64,000 nt of DNA from positions 930,001 through 994,000 of the forward strand of contig NZ_OZ255701.1 of assembly GCF_965276875.1 (NCBI RefSeq), given 5' to 3'. The DNA is from Lichenicoccus sp965276875. Lineage in GTDB: Bacteria; Pseudomonadota; Alphaproteobacteria; Acetobacterales; Acetobacteraceae. Position 1 is the first letter of the stretch. Each line of letters begins with the position of its first letter. The translations under genes were made by a program, and so were the position numbers. A model generated the notes under the pieces. It was not told the DNA's origin. It did no database searches and saw nothing but the letters and a program-made list of their open reading frames with translations. Below, piece by piece: positions 25,962 through 34,132 of this stretch.

Positions 25962-27584
25962 ATGCTGTTCAATTCGTACATCTTCATCGCGGGCTTTCTG
26001 CCGGCGGCCCTGCTCGGCTACTACCTCTCGGCCGCGCTCGACCGGCGCCTGGCCCGGGTCTGGCTGGTGCTGTGTTCGCTCACCTTCTATGCGTGGTGGA
26101 ATGCCTCGTTCGTGCTGCTGCTGGCGGGTTCGATCACCTTCAACTACGGCCTCAGCCGACTGATCGACAGGGTTGGCGACGACCGCCCGGGCGACCAGAA
26201 GCTGATGCTGGCCATCGGCGTCGTCGTCAATCTGTCGCTCCTGTTCTTCTACAAATACCTGTTCGCGGTGGCGGTGTTCTTCGGTCTTTCGCACGCGCTG
26301 CCGTTTGGCCTGTCTCGCGGCATCATCCTGCCGCTGGGCATCTCGTTCTTCACCTTTACCCAGCTCGGCTATGTCGTGGATTCCAGCCAGGGCCAGGTCA
26401 AGCAACACGGGGTGCTCGACTACGTGCTGTTCGTCACCTTCTTCCCGCATTTGATTGCCGGTCCGATCCTGCACAACCGCGAGATCATCCCGCAGTTCGC
26501 CAAGCCCGAGACCTACCGCTTCCGCCTCGAGAACCTGGCCGTGGGACTAAGCATCTTCGCCATCGGACTGGGCAAGAAGGTGCTGATCGCCGATCCGCTG
26601 GGCCGCGGCGCCGATGCCGGCTTCGCCGATCCGCACGTGCTGACCAGCTATGGCGCCTGGCAGGCGGTGTTGAGCTATACGCTGCAACTCTATTTCGACT
26701 TCTCCGGCTACTCGGACATGGCCATCGGCATCGCCCGGATGTTCGGGATCATCTTCCCGCTCAACTTCAACTCTCCCTACAAGAGCGGCTCGGTCATCGA
26801 TTTCTGGCAGCGCTGGCACATGACGCTGACCCGCTATTTGACCTTGTATCTGTTCAACCCGGTGGCATTCGCCATCACCCGCTGGCGCATGGCGCACGGC
26901 CTGGGCACCGGACGGCGGGCGGCGCGCAGCCTTGGCGGCTTTTCCAGCATGATGCTGCTGCCGCTGTTCTTCACCATGACCCTGATCGGCATCTGGCACG
27001 GCGCCGGCCTGCAATTCGTGATCTTCGGCCTGCTGCACGCGACCTTCCTGTCGATCAACCATGCCTGGCGCATCTTTGCCCCCAAAAATCGCGCGCCGCG
27101 TCGCCGTGCGAGCCGTGCCGCGCTTGCCGTCGCCAGCATCGGCCTGACGCTGGCCGCCGTGGTCCTCGCCCAGATCTTCTTCAGGGCCGCCTCCCCCGCG
27201 GCCGCGGTCAGCATGATCAAGGGAATGCTCGGCCTGCATCCCGTTATCTCCGGCAGGCTCACGATGCCGCCGCCGCTGTTCGCCAAGGTGCGGCGGGTGG
27301 CACTATGGCTGGGGCACCCGCAGCTCGTCGCCCTCGCCCATCACACAACGGAGCTGAAACGCTGGCTGCGGATCGGGACAGGGTTTGGGATCGCCTGGTT
27401 CCTGCCCAATACCCAGCAGATCATGGTAGCGTTCGGACCCGCCTTGGAGTCGGTCAAGCCATTCAGCGTGCGCGCCATACAATGGCGCCCAAACATCCGC
27501 TGGGGCCTGCTGATCGCTGCGCTGCTGCTGTTCAGCCTATGCCGGCTGGAGAACCCAAGCCGCTTCCTCTACTTCCAGTTTTAG
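25962..27584 (+). CDS. MBOAT-family O-acyltransferase (AlgI/DltB-like)
   Basis: A 540-residue polytopic membrane acyltransferase. Typical opening MLFNSYIFIAGFLPAALLGY, the helix FYAWWNASFVLLL, LGISFFTFTQLGYVVD, the conserved FDFSGYSDMAIGIARMFG block, IDFWQRWHMTLTRYL, and the catalytic histidine in IGIWHGAGLQF. It moves acyl groups (often acetyl) from the cytoplasm to modify a cell-surface polymer. It is paired with the SGNH-like gene 55 bases upstream. The polymer is unknown; no polysaccharide synthase is adjacent. Confidence 0.92.
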   Translation: MLFNSYIFIAGFLPAALLGYYLSAALDRRLARVWLVLCSLTFYAWWNASFVLLLAGSITFNYGLSRLIDRVGDDRPGDQKLMLAIGVVVNLSLLFFYKYLFAVAVFFGLSHALPFGLSRGIILPLGISFFTFTQLGYVVDSSQGQVKQHGVLDYVLFVTFFPHLIAGPILHNREIIPQFAKPETYRFRLENLAVGLSIFAIGLGKKVLIADPLGRGADAGFADPHVLTSYGAWQAVLSYTLQLYFDFSGYSDMAIGIARMFGIIFPLNFNSPYKSGSVIDFWQRWHMTLTRYLTLYLFNPVAFAITRWRMAHGLGTGRRAARSLGGFSSMMLLPLFFTMTLIGIWHGAGLQFVIFGLLHATFLSINHAWRIFAPKNRAPRRRASRAALAVASIGLTLAAVVLAQIFFRAASPAAAVSMIKGMLGLHPVISGRLTMPPPLFAKVRRVALWLGHPQLVALAHHTTELKRWLRIGTGFGIAWFLPNTQQIMVAFGPALESVKPFSVRAIQWRPNIRWGLLIAALLLFSLCRLENPSRFLYFQF

Positions 27585-27628
27585 AGCGCGACTGACCGCA
27601 AGACCATCGCCTGACAGGCCAGCACCGG

Positions 27629-27790
27629 CGGCGTCAGCGGCGAGATGGTGCGCGACCCACTGCTCACCCGCGTCGAGCGCGCCCTACGTGGGCCCGATCC
27701 CGCGCAGTGGCTCGCAGATGAGGAGTCCGCTTATTCGGCCCTGGATCGACGACTACGACGACAATCATCCGCATAGCGATGCTGGCTTTG
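27629..27790 (+). pseudogene. Possible remnant of a transposase C-terminus (rve integrase type)
   Basis: The frame running into the CPBP gene reads RPWIDDYDDNHPHS around 27733-27775, close to the W-x-x-x-YN-x-x-RPHSALG signature that ends IS3/IS481-type integrase-core transposases. There is no start, catalytic DDE region or length to make a gene, so this looks like a scar. The 27585-27720 stretch before it holds no other feature I can support. Confidence 0.35.
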
Positions 27791-27852
27791 CGGAAGACAA
27801 GCGCAAGCTGCCGCGGTTAAAGGAACATCGCCAGCCTTACAGGCCCTCGTCA

Positions 27853-28791
27853 ATGCCACCATCACCTGATCAGCGAGGCTTGGCATCCTTGGGGAGATAT
27901 TTGCAGTCAGGGCGGCTGTTTGCCGTCTGCCGGGCTCTAACGGCTTGGCTTTTAGCGTGGCGTATCCTCCCCTGGATCGTTCAAGCCGCTTTTCGTATCC
28001 TGCCCGGCCCACCGCCGCCATTTGCGCGGCATGGGCATGTCCTGATCGCGGGCTCTTTGATACGAAACAAAATCGAAATCATCCTGGCCACGGTTCTAGC
28101 GACCGGCATTGTCTTGCTGACGGAGAAGGGTTTGCTGACTATGGGGCGACTTATCGAGCGGTCAAATCTGCCACGGACTTCACGTGCCTGGCGCTTATAT
28201 CCGCTCGGATTTCTGATCGGTGCTCTCGCGATGGCGGCGCTTATCGGCGCGATGGCTATAACTGGCTACGCGCATATCATTCATCAGACCGCGCCGGCTT
28301 CGCATGTCCTGACGACGTTTGTCGAGTTTTCGATTGCGTTCATCCTGGTTGGTTTCGCCGAGGAGCTGCAGAACCGCGGCTATATTCTCCGCGCTTTGTC
28401 AGAGGGTATTGGCTTCTGGGCGGCGGCGGCGGTGACGTCGTTTTGGTTTGCGGCGACGCATGTATTCGAAGGTGATCCATGGTTTGGCGCGCTTGGAACC
28501 GGCCTTCGCGGCTTCTTCGACTGCCTGACCTGGCGCGCGACCGGTTCGCTCGCGTTCGCGATCGGCTTTCACGCTGCTTGGGACGGGACGGAAACAGCGC
28601 TGTTCGGGGTGCCGGACGGCAGTTTTACCGTCCCGGCCGCTCTGGTAACAACGCGACTGTCCGGTCCTGTTTGGTTGTCAGGCGGAACTGTGGGGCCGGA
28701 AGGCAGCGTCTATGCCTACGCGGTCACGTTCATGCTGATCATGACTGCGCTTCTGATCCTGGCTCGCCGTCGGCGCAGCGTCAGCTCGTAG
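27853..28791 (+). CDS. CPBP-family intramembrane metalloprotease
   Basis: A 312-residue membrane protein from the ATG at 27853 (MPPSPDQRGLA). An open frame continues upstream to 27688, but that part resembles a transposase tail and is left out. Five to six membrane helices are visible, and the CPBP (CAAX protease/bacteriocin-processing) motifs are present: EELQNRGYI (Glu-Glu...Arg), FWFAATHVFEG, and GFHAAWDG. Members cleave or process membrane-linked peptides; the substrate here is unknown. Base use is less GC-rich than the neighbours, which with the transposase scar hints at acquisition. Confidence 0.82.
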   Translation: MPPSPDQRGLASLGRYLQSGRLFAVCRALTAWLLAWRILPWIVQAAFRILPGPPPPFARHGHVLIAGSLIRNKIEIILATVLATGIVLLTEKGLLTMGRLIERSNLPRTSRAWRLYPLGFLIGALAMAALIGAMAITGYAHIIHQTAPASHVLTTFVEFSIAFILVGFAEELQNRGYILRALSEGIGFWAAAAVTSFWFAATHVFEGDPWFGALGTGLRGFFDCLTWRATGSLAFAIGFHAAWDGTETALFGVPDGSFTVPAALVTTRLSGPVWLSGGTVGPEGSVYAYAVTFMLIMTALLILARRRRSVSS

Positions 28792-28814
28792 GCGGGCGTC
28801 GGGCAAAGGAAGGA

Positions 28815-30203
28815 TCAGGTCCCCACTGTCCGTGTGAGCGTGCGCAGGGTCACGAATTCCTCGGCGGAACTCGGATGGATGCCAACCGTGCGGTCGAAGT
28901 CCGACTTCGTCAGACCGGCGGTGACCGCGATCGCCAGACCCTGCATGATCTCCGGTGCGTCCTCGCCCAGCATATGCGCGCCGAGCACCACTTGGCTCGC
29001 ATGGTCGACCACCAGCTTGATGGTGGTGAAGCGGTTGCGCCCGCTCATCGCATGGCGCATCGACTTGAACCGGGCCGCGTAGATGTCGGCGGCCCCGCGG
29101 GCGGCCGCCTCCGCCTCGGTCAGGCCGACGCTGCCCAGCGGCGGTGAGAAAAACACCGCCTTTGGAACGGTGTCGAGGCGCCAGTCGCGGACCGCGCCGC
29201 CGAACAGCCGGTCCGCCAGCATGTGCCCTTCGGCGATCGCCACCGGCGTCAGGTTCTGCTGGTTGGTGACGTCGCCGATCGCATACACCCCGTCCTCGTC
29301 GGTCTGGGCGGCGTCGTGGACGATGACCCGGCCGGTCTCGGTCAGCCGCACGCCTGTGCGCTCCAGGCCGAGCCCGGCCACGTTTGGGTGGCGTCCGACC
29401 GCGAAGAAGACGAGGTCGGTGTCGATCCGGCGTCCGTCGCTCAGGGTGAGGGCGAAAGCGTCGCCCTGGCGTTCGATCCGGTGCAGGAGCGTGCTGCTGT
29501 GACGGACGATGCCGCGCTCTTCCATCGCGTCGGCGAGCGCCACACGCAGATCCTCGTCGAAGCCGCGCAAGGGCAGCTTCTGACGGAAGATCATGCTGGT
29601 CTCGGCACCGAGCCCGGCGAAGATGCCGGCGAACTCGACGCCGATATAACCGGAGCCGACCAGCGTCACGCGGTCCGGCCTTGCCGGCAGATGGAAGGCG
29701 TCATCGGAGGTGATGCCGAATTCCTGGCCCGCGATATGCGGCTGCACGGCGGGCACGCCACCGGTGGCGATGACGATCCGCTCGGCGGTGATGCGTCGGG
29801 GCGCGGCCTCGGGTGCCAGTGGGCTCGCCTCGATCAGCAGGGTATGCGCATCCGCGAAGCGCGCGCGCCCCTCGAACACACGCACCCCGGCATTCTCCAG
29901 CAGCCGCGTGTAGATCATGTTGAGCCGGCCGATCTCGCGGTCCTTGCCGGCGATCAACCGGCCCCAATCGTGCCCGCGCGTCTCGATGTCCCAGCCGAAG
30001 CCGGCCGCGTCCTCTGCCCAGCCGCCATATTCGGTGGCTTGGACCATGATCTTCTTGGGGACGCAGCCGAGATTGACGCAGGTCCCGCCCCAGTGCCGCG
30101 CCTCGACGACGCCGACCTTGGCGCCGTGGCCTGCCGCGATGCGCGCGCAGCGTACTCCGCCGGAGCCGCCGCCGATCACGAACAGGTCGAAATGGTTGTC
30201 CAT
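28815..30203 (-). CDS. gor: Glutathione-disulfide reductase
   Basis: A 462-residue FAD enzyme reducing glutathione disulfide with NADPH. FAD fold LFVIGGGSGGVRCARIA, redox disulfide in GGTCVNLGCVPKK, NADP-fold VGSGYIGVEFAGIFAGLGAE, the second FAD motif YAIGDVTNQ, and the dimer-interface histidine in GIHPSSAEEF. Converges on the CPBP gene with a 23-base gap. Fifteen bases separate its start from the stop of the ferredoxin reductase upstream, so the two may be co-transcribed as redox genes. Confidence 0.94.
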   Translation of the reverse strand: MDNHFDLFVIGGGSGGVRCARIAAGHGAKVGVVEARHWGGTCVNLGCVPKKIMVQATEYGGWAEDAAGFGWDIETRGHDWGRLIAGKDREIGRLNMIYTRLLENAGVRVFEGRARFADAHTLLIEASPLAPEAAPRRITAERIVIATGGVPAVQPHIAGQEFGITSDDAFHLPARPDRVTLVGSGYIGVEFAGIFAGLGAETSMIFRQKLPLRGFDEDLRVALADAMEERGIVRHSSTLLHRIERQGDAFALTLSDGRRIDTDLVFFAVGRHPNVAGLGLERTGVRLTETGRVIVHDAAQTDEDGVYAIGDVTNQQNLTPVAIAEGHMLADRLFGGAVRDWRLDTVPKAVFFSPPLGSVGLTEAEAAARGAADIYAARFKSMRHAMSGRNRFTTIKLVVDHASQVVLGAHMLGEDAPEIMQGLAIAVTAGLTKSDFDRTVGIHPSSAEEFVTLRTLTRTVGT

Positions 30204-30218
30204 CGCCCCACCCCCCTC

Positions 30219-31028
30219 TCAGCGTTCGGCGAAGGCCTTTTCCACCACGTAGCTGCCGGGCACCGTGCTGTTGCCCTCGTCGAAGCCGCGCGCGAGCAGC
30301 AGCCGCTCGGTGTCGGCCAGCATCTCCACACTGCCGCAGATCATCACCCGGTCCTGGGCTGCATCGAGCGGCGGCACATCCAGATCGTCGAACAGCTTGC
30401 CGGTGTCGATCAGGCTGGTGATACGGCCGCGCGTCGCATAGTCCTCGCGGGTGACGGATGGATAATAGCGCAGCTTGGCCGCGATATCCTCACCGAGGAA
30501 CTCGTGTCGCGGCAGCTCGTGGCGGATGTGGTTGACGTAGGCCAGTTCGCCGACCAGCCGCACGGTGTGGGTGAGGATCACCTGATCGTATCGCTCATAG
30601 GCGAGCGGGTCCTTGATCAGGCTCATGAAGGGTGCAAGGCCGGTGCCGGTGGCCAGCAAATAGAGGTTGCGACCGGGACGCAGATTGTCGAGCAGCAGCG
30701 TGCCGGTGGGCTTGCGTCCGACCAGCACCGTGTCGCCGACCCGCAGATGCCCAAGGCGCGAAGTCAGCGGCCCGTCCGGCACCTTGATGCTGAGGAATTC
30801 AAGCTGGTCCTCATAATTGGCGCTGGCCAGGCTGTAGGCACGCAGCAACGGCTTGCCGTCGATCTCCAGGCCGATCATCGCGAACTGGCCGTTCTCGAAG
30901 CGCAGGCTGGGATCGCGGGTGCAGGTGAAGGAGAACAGCCGGTCGGTCCAGTGATGCACGCTCAGCACCCGCTCGGCATTCAGATGGCTATAGCTCCGGC
31001 TCGGGAGGGTCGTCATCAGGTCGGGCAT
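30219..31028 (-). CDS. fpr: Ferredoxin-NADP reductase
   Basis: A 269-residue FAD enzyme exchanging electrons between NADPH and ferredoxin or flavodoxin. Motifs: LRAYSLASANYEDQLEF (FAD binding), TGTLLLDN, TGTGLAPFMSLI, and the NADP site VMICGSVEML. The start at 31028 (MPDLMTTLPSRSY) is chosen; an alternative ATG lies 12 bases inside. A long upstream continuation of the frame is antisense to cobA and rejected. Divergent from cobA. Confidence 0.93.
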   Translation of the reverse strand: MPDLMTTLPSRSYSHLNAERVLSVHHWTDRLFSFTCTRDPSLRFENGQFAMIGLEIDGKPLLRAYSLASANYEDQLEFLSIKVPDGPLTSRLGHLRVGDTVLVGRKPTGTLLLDNLRPGRNLYLLATGTGLAPFMSLIKDPLAYERYDQVILTHTVRLVGELAYVNHIRHELPRHEFLGEDIAAKLRYYPSVTREDYATRGRITSLIDTGKLFDDLDVPPLDAAQDRVMICGSVEMLADTERLLLARGFDEGNSTVPGSYVVEKAFAER

Positions 31029-31142
31029 GGGCAAGCGATCGTCCTCACTCTGGTTGGGCGTGCGTGATTTATGCGTCCGGTTCGTGTGATTCCAGGGTAA
31101 ACTACTCATGGCAGACGGGTAATCCCCGGATAGGTTGCGGTC

Positions 31143-32000
31143 ATGACCGAACCGCCTTCCCCCGAATCGGAAACCAACCCGCGCGCGGAGGCGCTGAGCC
31201 TGCTGCTCGGGAGCGCCTGTCCGGTGCTTCATCCGGGGCATGTGTGGCTGGCAGGTGCCGGGCCGGGCGATCGCGGCCATCTCACGTTGCATGCGCTGTG
31301 CGGGCTGATCCAGGCTGACATCGTCGTCCATGACGCGCTGGTCGATCCCGGGGTGCTGGCGCTCGCACGGCCGCGGGCGGTGCGCGAGTTCGCCGGCAAG
31401 CGCGGCGGCCGGCCCTCGATCCACCAGACCGACATCACCGCCCGACTGATCGCGCTGGCCGGCGAGGGAATGCGGGTGCTGCGTCTGAAGGGTGGCGATC
31501 CTTACGTATTCGGACGCGGCGCCGAGGAGGCGCTGGCCCTGGCGCGCGCCGGCGTGCCGTTCCGGGTGATCCCCGGCCTGACCTCCGGGCTCGCGGGCCT
31601 CGCGGCGGCGGGCATCCCGGCCACCGTGCGCGGCGTCAATCAGGCGATCGTGCTCGCCACCGGCCACAGCGCCGAGGGCGAGGCGGATCCGATTGCCTCG
31701 CTCGACTGGACGGCGCTGGCCCGCCTCGGCCAGCCGATCGTATTGTACATGGCGGTGCGCACGCTTGGCGAAATCGCGCGCCGGCTGATCGCGGGCGGCA
31801 TGGCAGCGGACACTCCGGCGGCAGCGATCGCGCACGCCGCGAGCGCCGCTCAGCAGGTCCGCATTGCCACCCTCGGCACTTTGGCCGAAGCCCTCCAGGC
31901 GGCGCCACTGCCAACGCCGGCCCTCATTGTCATCGGCGAGATCGTGAGCCTTGAGAGCGAACTCGGACCGCTGCTTCAATCACTTGACCTGAATTGCTGA
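31143..32000 (+). CDS. cobA: Uroporphyrinogen-III C-methyltransferase
   Basis: A 285-residue SUMT that methylates uroporphyrinogen III at C2 and C7, the first step to siroheme and cobalamin. Signatures: VWLAGAGPGDRGHLTLHA, VVHDALVDPGVL, the strongly conserved LKGGDPYVFGRGAEEAL, PGLTSGLAG, and VLATGHS. The stand-alone form (no CysG dehydrogenase domain). A cobalamin adenosyltransferase is nearby at 32701, suggesting a corrinoid theme, though a GNAT gene lies between. Confidence 0.95.
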   Translation: MTEPPSPESETNPRAEALSLLLGSACPVLHPGHVWLAGAGPGDRGHLTLHALCGLIQADIVVHDALVDPGVLALARPRAVREFAGKRGGRPSIHQTDITARLIALAGEGMRVLRLKGGDPYVFGRGAEEALALARAGVPFRVIPGLTSGLAGLAAAGIPATVRGVNQAIVLATGHSAEGEADPIASLDWTALARLGQPIVLYMAVRTLGEIARRLIAGGMAADTPAAAIAHAASAAQQVRIATLGTLAEALQAAPLPTPALIVIGEIVSLESELGPLLQSLDLNC

Positions 32001-32013
32001 TGCACGGGGGCGC

Positions 32014-32667
32014 ATGACCATCGACGCGCGACGACAGGTAAGCCGCGATCTGGTGACGGCCTGGGTGAGAGGGTGGACAGTCGCGCGCAAGGTCGCGCCA
32101 CCAGTGGAGATCCCCGGTGGCCTCAGGGTCGACGTCCGCTCGCCAAAAGAGCGGGTGCGCAATGTTTTGTTCGCTCTCGAACCAGCGAGGATCAGGGAAT
32201 TGGTCGCGACCGAAACCGAGCCACCCGTATCCATCAAGGTGTGCGCGGAGGTGGCCGAACTCGCGCCGTATCTCTCCGATCGATGGGCTCTTCATGAACA
32301 ACGTTATCTGATGACATTGCCCCTGACGGCTACTCAGGACAGGCGCGAACTGCCAAATGGATACAACCTCTCACTGCGGCAGAACGGGTCCGTTGTCACG
32401 GCGTCCATCCGGGCGGGGTTCGGACATCCTGCCGCAATCGGGAGGGTTGCGATCACCGTCCCCTTTGCGATCATCGACGACGTTGAGACGAGCCAGGCGC
32501 ACCGTCGGCGCGGTCTTGGCACCTTGATCATGACGGCGTTGAACCGAGTGGCTGCTGAGGCTGGAGCCGCAACGGGTCTGCTCGTCGCCACGCCGGATGG
32601 GCATGCGCTCTATGCGTCCGTCGGTTGGCAGGTTCACACACCATACGCATCGGCCTACCTCGCCTGA
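32014..32667 (+). CDS. GNAT-family N-acetyltransferase
   Basis: A 217-residue protein with a C-terminal GNAT fold. The acetyl-CoA loop is VETSQAHRRRGLGTLIMTAL, followed by LLVATPDGHALYASVGW, the usual motif-B end. The N-terminal 110 residues do not match a domain I recognise. It begins 13 bases after cobA, so it may share its transcript. Substrate unknown. Confidence 0.85.
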   Translation: MTIDARRQVSRDLVTAWVRGWTVARKVAPPVEIPGGLRVDVRSPKERVRNVLFALEPARIRELVATETEPPVSIKVCAEVAELAPYLSDRWALHEQRYLMTLPLTATQDRRELPNGYNLSLRQNGSVVTASIRAGFGHPAAIGRVAITVPFAIIDDVETSQAHRRRGLGTLIMTALNRVAAEAGAATGLLVATPDGHALYASVGWQVHTPYASAYLA

Positions 32668-32700
32668 TCCAGCCCGTCCGACGCGTAGTTGGCCTTAACT

Positions 32701-33267
32701 TTACTGCACGTAAGCACCCCGCTCCCACAGCACATCGGCACGACCGTCATCGTTAAGGTGGCGGCTGAGCACGAACAGATAGTCTGACAGCCGGTTGAGC
32801 AATTGGATCACCGTCGGGGTTACCGGCTCGCTCAGAGCCAGCCGCACGACTCTACGCTCTGCGCGACGCATGATGGTGCGCGCGACATGGGCGTTCGCCG
32901 CGGCCAGGCTGCCGGCGGGTAGCACGAAGCTGTCCAGTGGCTGCTGATGTTCGAGCAGGGACACAATCGCGCTCTCGACGGCATCGACCGGCGCCTGGCT
33001 CAGTCGCAATTTAGCGCCGGCCTCGCCGGGAACGCAGAGATCGGCGCCGACATCGAACAGCATGTTCTGCACGCGGCGTAGGAAGTCCTCGGAGCCGTGG
33101 CCCGCCGGCAAGGTGGCGCGCAACACGCCGAGTGCGGCGTTGGCCTCGTCGACCGCCCCGTAGGCCTCGACCCGCACGCTGTCCTTGCTGACCCGGCTGC
33201 CGTCGCCGAGGCTGGTCAGGCCGAGATCGCCGCCGCGGGTGACGACGCGGTCGATGCGGACGGTCAT
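32701..33267 (-). CDS. Cob(I)yrinic acid a,c-diamide adenosyltransferase (PduO type)
   Basis: A 188-residue ATP:cob(I)alamin adenosyltransferase. The N-terminal ATP loop is TRGGDLGLTSLGDGSRVSK; EAYGAVDEANAALG, TIMRRAERRVV and LNRLSDYLFVLSRH are the family signatures including the conserved Arg and Asn-Arg pair. It adds the 5-deoxyadenosyl group to cobalamin. ATG at 33267 overlaps the stop of the ABM-domain gene upstream by four bases, so both are translated from one message. Confidence 0.93.
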   Translation of the reverse strand: MTVRIDRVVTRGGDLGLTSLGDGSRVSKDSVRVEAYGAVDEANAALGVLRATLPAGHGSEDFLRRVQNMLFDVGADLCVPGEAGAKLRLSQAPVDAVESAIVSLLEHQQPLDSFVLPAGSLAAANAHVARTIMRRAERRVVRLALSEPVTPTVIQLLNRLSDYLFVLSRHLNDDGRADVLWERGAYVQ

Positions 33268-33599
33268 GTCGCGGTCTCGTCGCGTCCGACCGTCTGCAAC
33301 ACCGAGAAGCCCTCGAACTGCGGCGGTCCCAGATAGAGCGAGCGGGTCTGACCCTGGCCGGCATCGCGATGCGCCTCGCGGAACTGCTCAGAGCGTGTCC
33401 AGGCCTCGAAATCGTCCTTCGACCGCCAGACCGTGTGCGAGGCGTAGAGCACATGGTCCTCGTATTCCGGGCCGCGCAGCAGGTTGAATTGCGTAAAGCC
33501 CGGCACCGTGCGCAGCCGCACCTCGCGCGACAGCCACACCTGCTCGAAATCGGTTTCCGAGCCAAGGGCCACGCGAAACCGGTTCATTGCGATGAACAT
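33264..33599 (-). CDS. Antibiotic-biosynthesis-monooxygenase (ABM) domain protein, HmoA/IsdG-like
   Basis: A 111-residue ferredoxin-like-fold protein. MFIAMNRFRVALGSETDFEQVW, LRTVPGFTQFNLLRGPE and the HTVWRSKDDFEAWTRSEQF block are typical of the ABM/heme-degrading monooxygenase group. Some members free iron from heme; a catalytic role here is not shown. Start at 33599 preferred over a longer upstream frame that is not family-like. ATGA overlap with the cobalamin adenosyltransferase suggests a shared tetrapyrrole-related task. Confidence 0.82.
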   Translation of the reverse strand: MFIAMNRFRVALGSETDFEQVWLSREVRLRTVPGFTQFNLLRGPEYEDHVLYASHTVWRSKDDFEAWTRSEQFREAHRDAGQGQTRSLYLGPPQFEGFSVLQTVGRDETAT

Positions 33600-33675
33600 G
33601 ACCTTCAGCCTCCGTCGGACAGCGCCGCACAGTGCCCGAAGGCAAGGGGGTCTGGAAAGTCCGCCCCAATTGGGA

Positions 33676-34041
33676 TCAGTGGCGAGTCTGCACGAGGGAC
33701 ATCGTGCGGCCCTCCAGTAAATCCATCCCCTCACGCTCGGCAAGCGCATCCCGCACGGCGTCGATCAGATTGGTGCCGCTGGCAGGCTCATCGACCAGCG
33801 CGTCGACGACGGCGGAGAGATAGATCCGCGCAACCGGGTCGACCGCGGCCGGCAGGATGCCAACGAAGGCCACATCGGGTCGCAAAGTGGCCCGCAACCG
33901 GCCAATCAGGTCAAGCAAAACGGGCACGCTGCCGGCAAGATCGAGCAGAACCACGTCGACAGGATCGGCGGCGAAGGCTGGTGACCAGGCGCACTCGACA
34001 AGTTCGCCCTCCGACAGCAAGTCCGTGATCTGCTCAGGCAT
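33676..34041 (-). CDS. Hypothetical protein, degenerate response-regulator-receiver-like
   Basis: About 121 residues from ATG 34041 (a GTG at 34062 would add seven). The pattern of hydrophobic strands and acidic turns, with VDVVLLDLAGSVPVLLDLI and FVGILPAAVDPVARIYL then ALVDEPASG, looks like a CheY-type receiver with the phosphorylatable aspartate in LLDL, but the conserved lysine is not found (LVDEP instead of a K-P pair). No output domain. Could be a stand-alone or non-phosphorylated receiver. Family call is tentative. Confidence 0.5.
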   Translation of the reverse strand: MPEQITDLLSEGELVECAWSPAFAADPVDVVLLDLAGSVPVLLDLIGRLRATLRPDVAFVGILPAAVDPVARIYLSAVVDALVDEPASGTNLIDAVRDALAEREGMDLLEGRTMSLVQTRH

Positions 34042-34132
34042 GCACAGGTCTCTCACGAACACCGTGTCGTGAGATCATCTTACAACAACGCAGCGGCGAT
34101 ATCCGCATCAAGTTGTAACGAGTTCGTGTGCG

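Noticed and set aside
29223..31067. 614-codon plus-strand frame opposite gor and fpr
   Set aside because: Shadow of two confidently assigned minus-strand enzymes; no domain in the plus frame.
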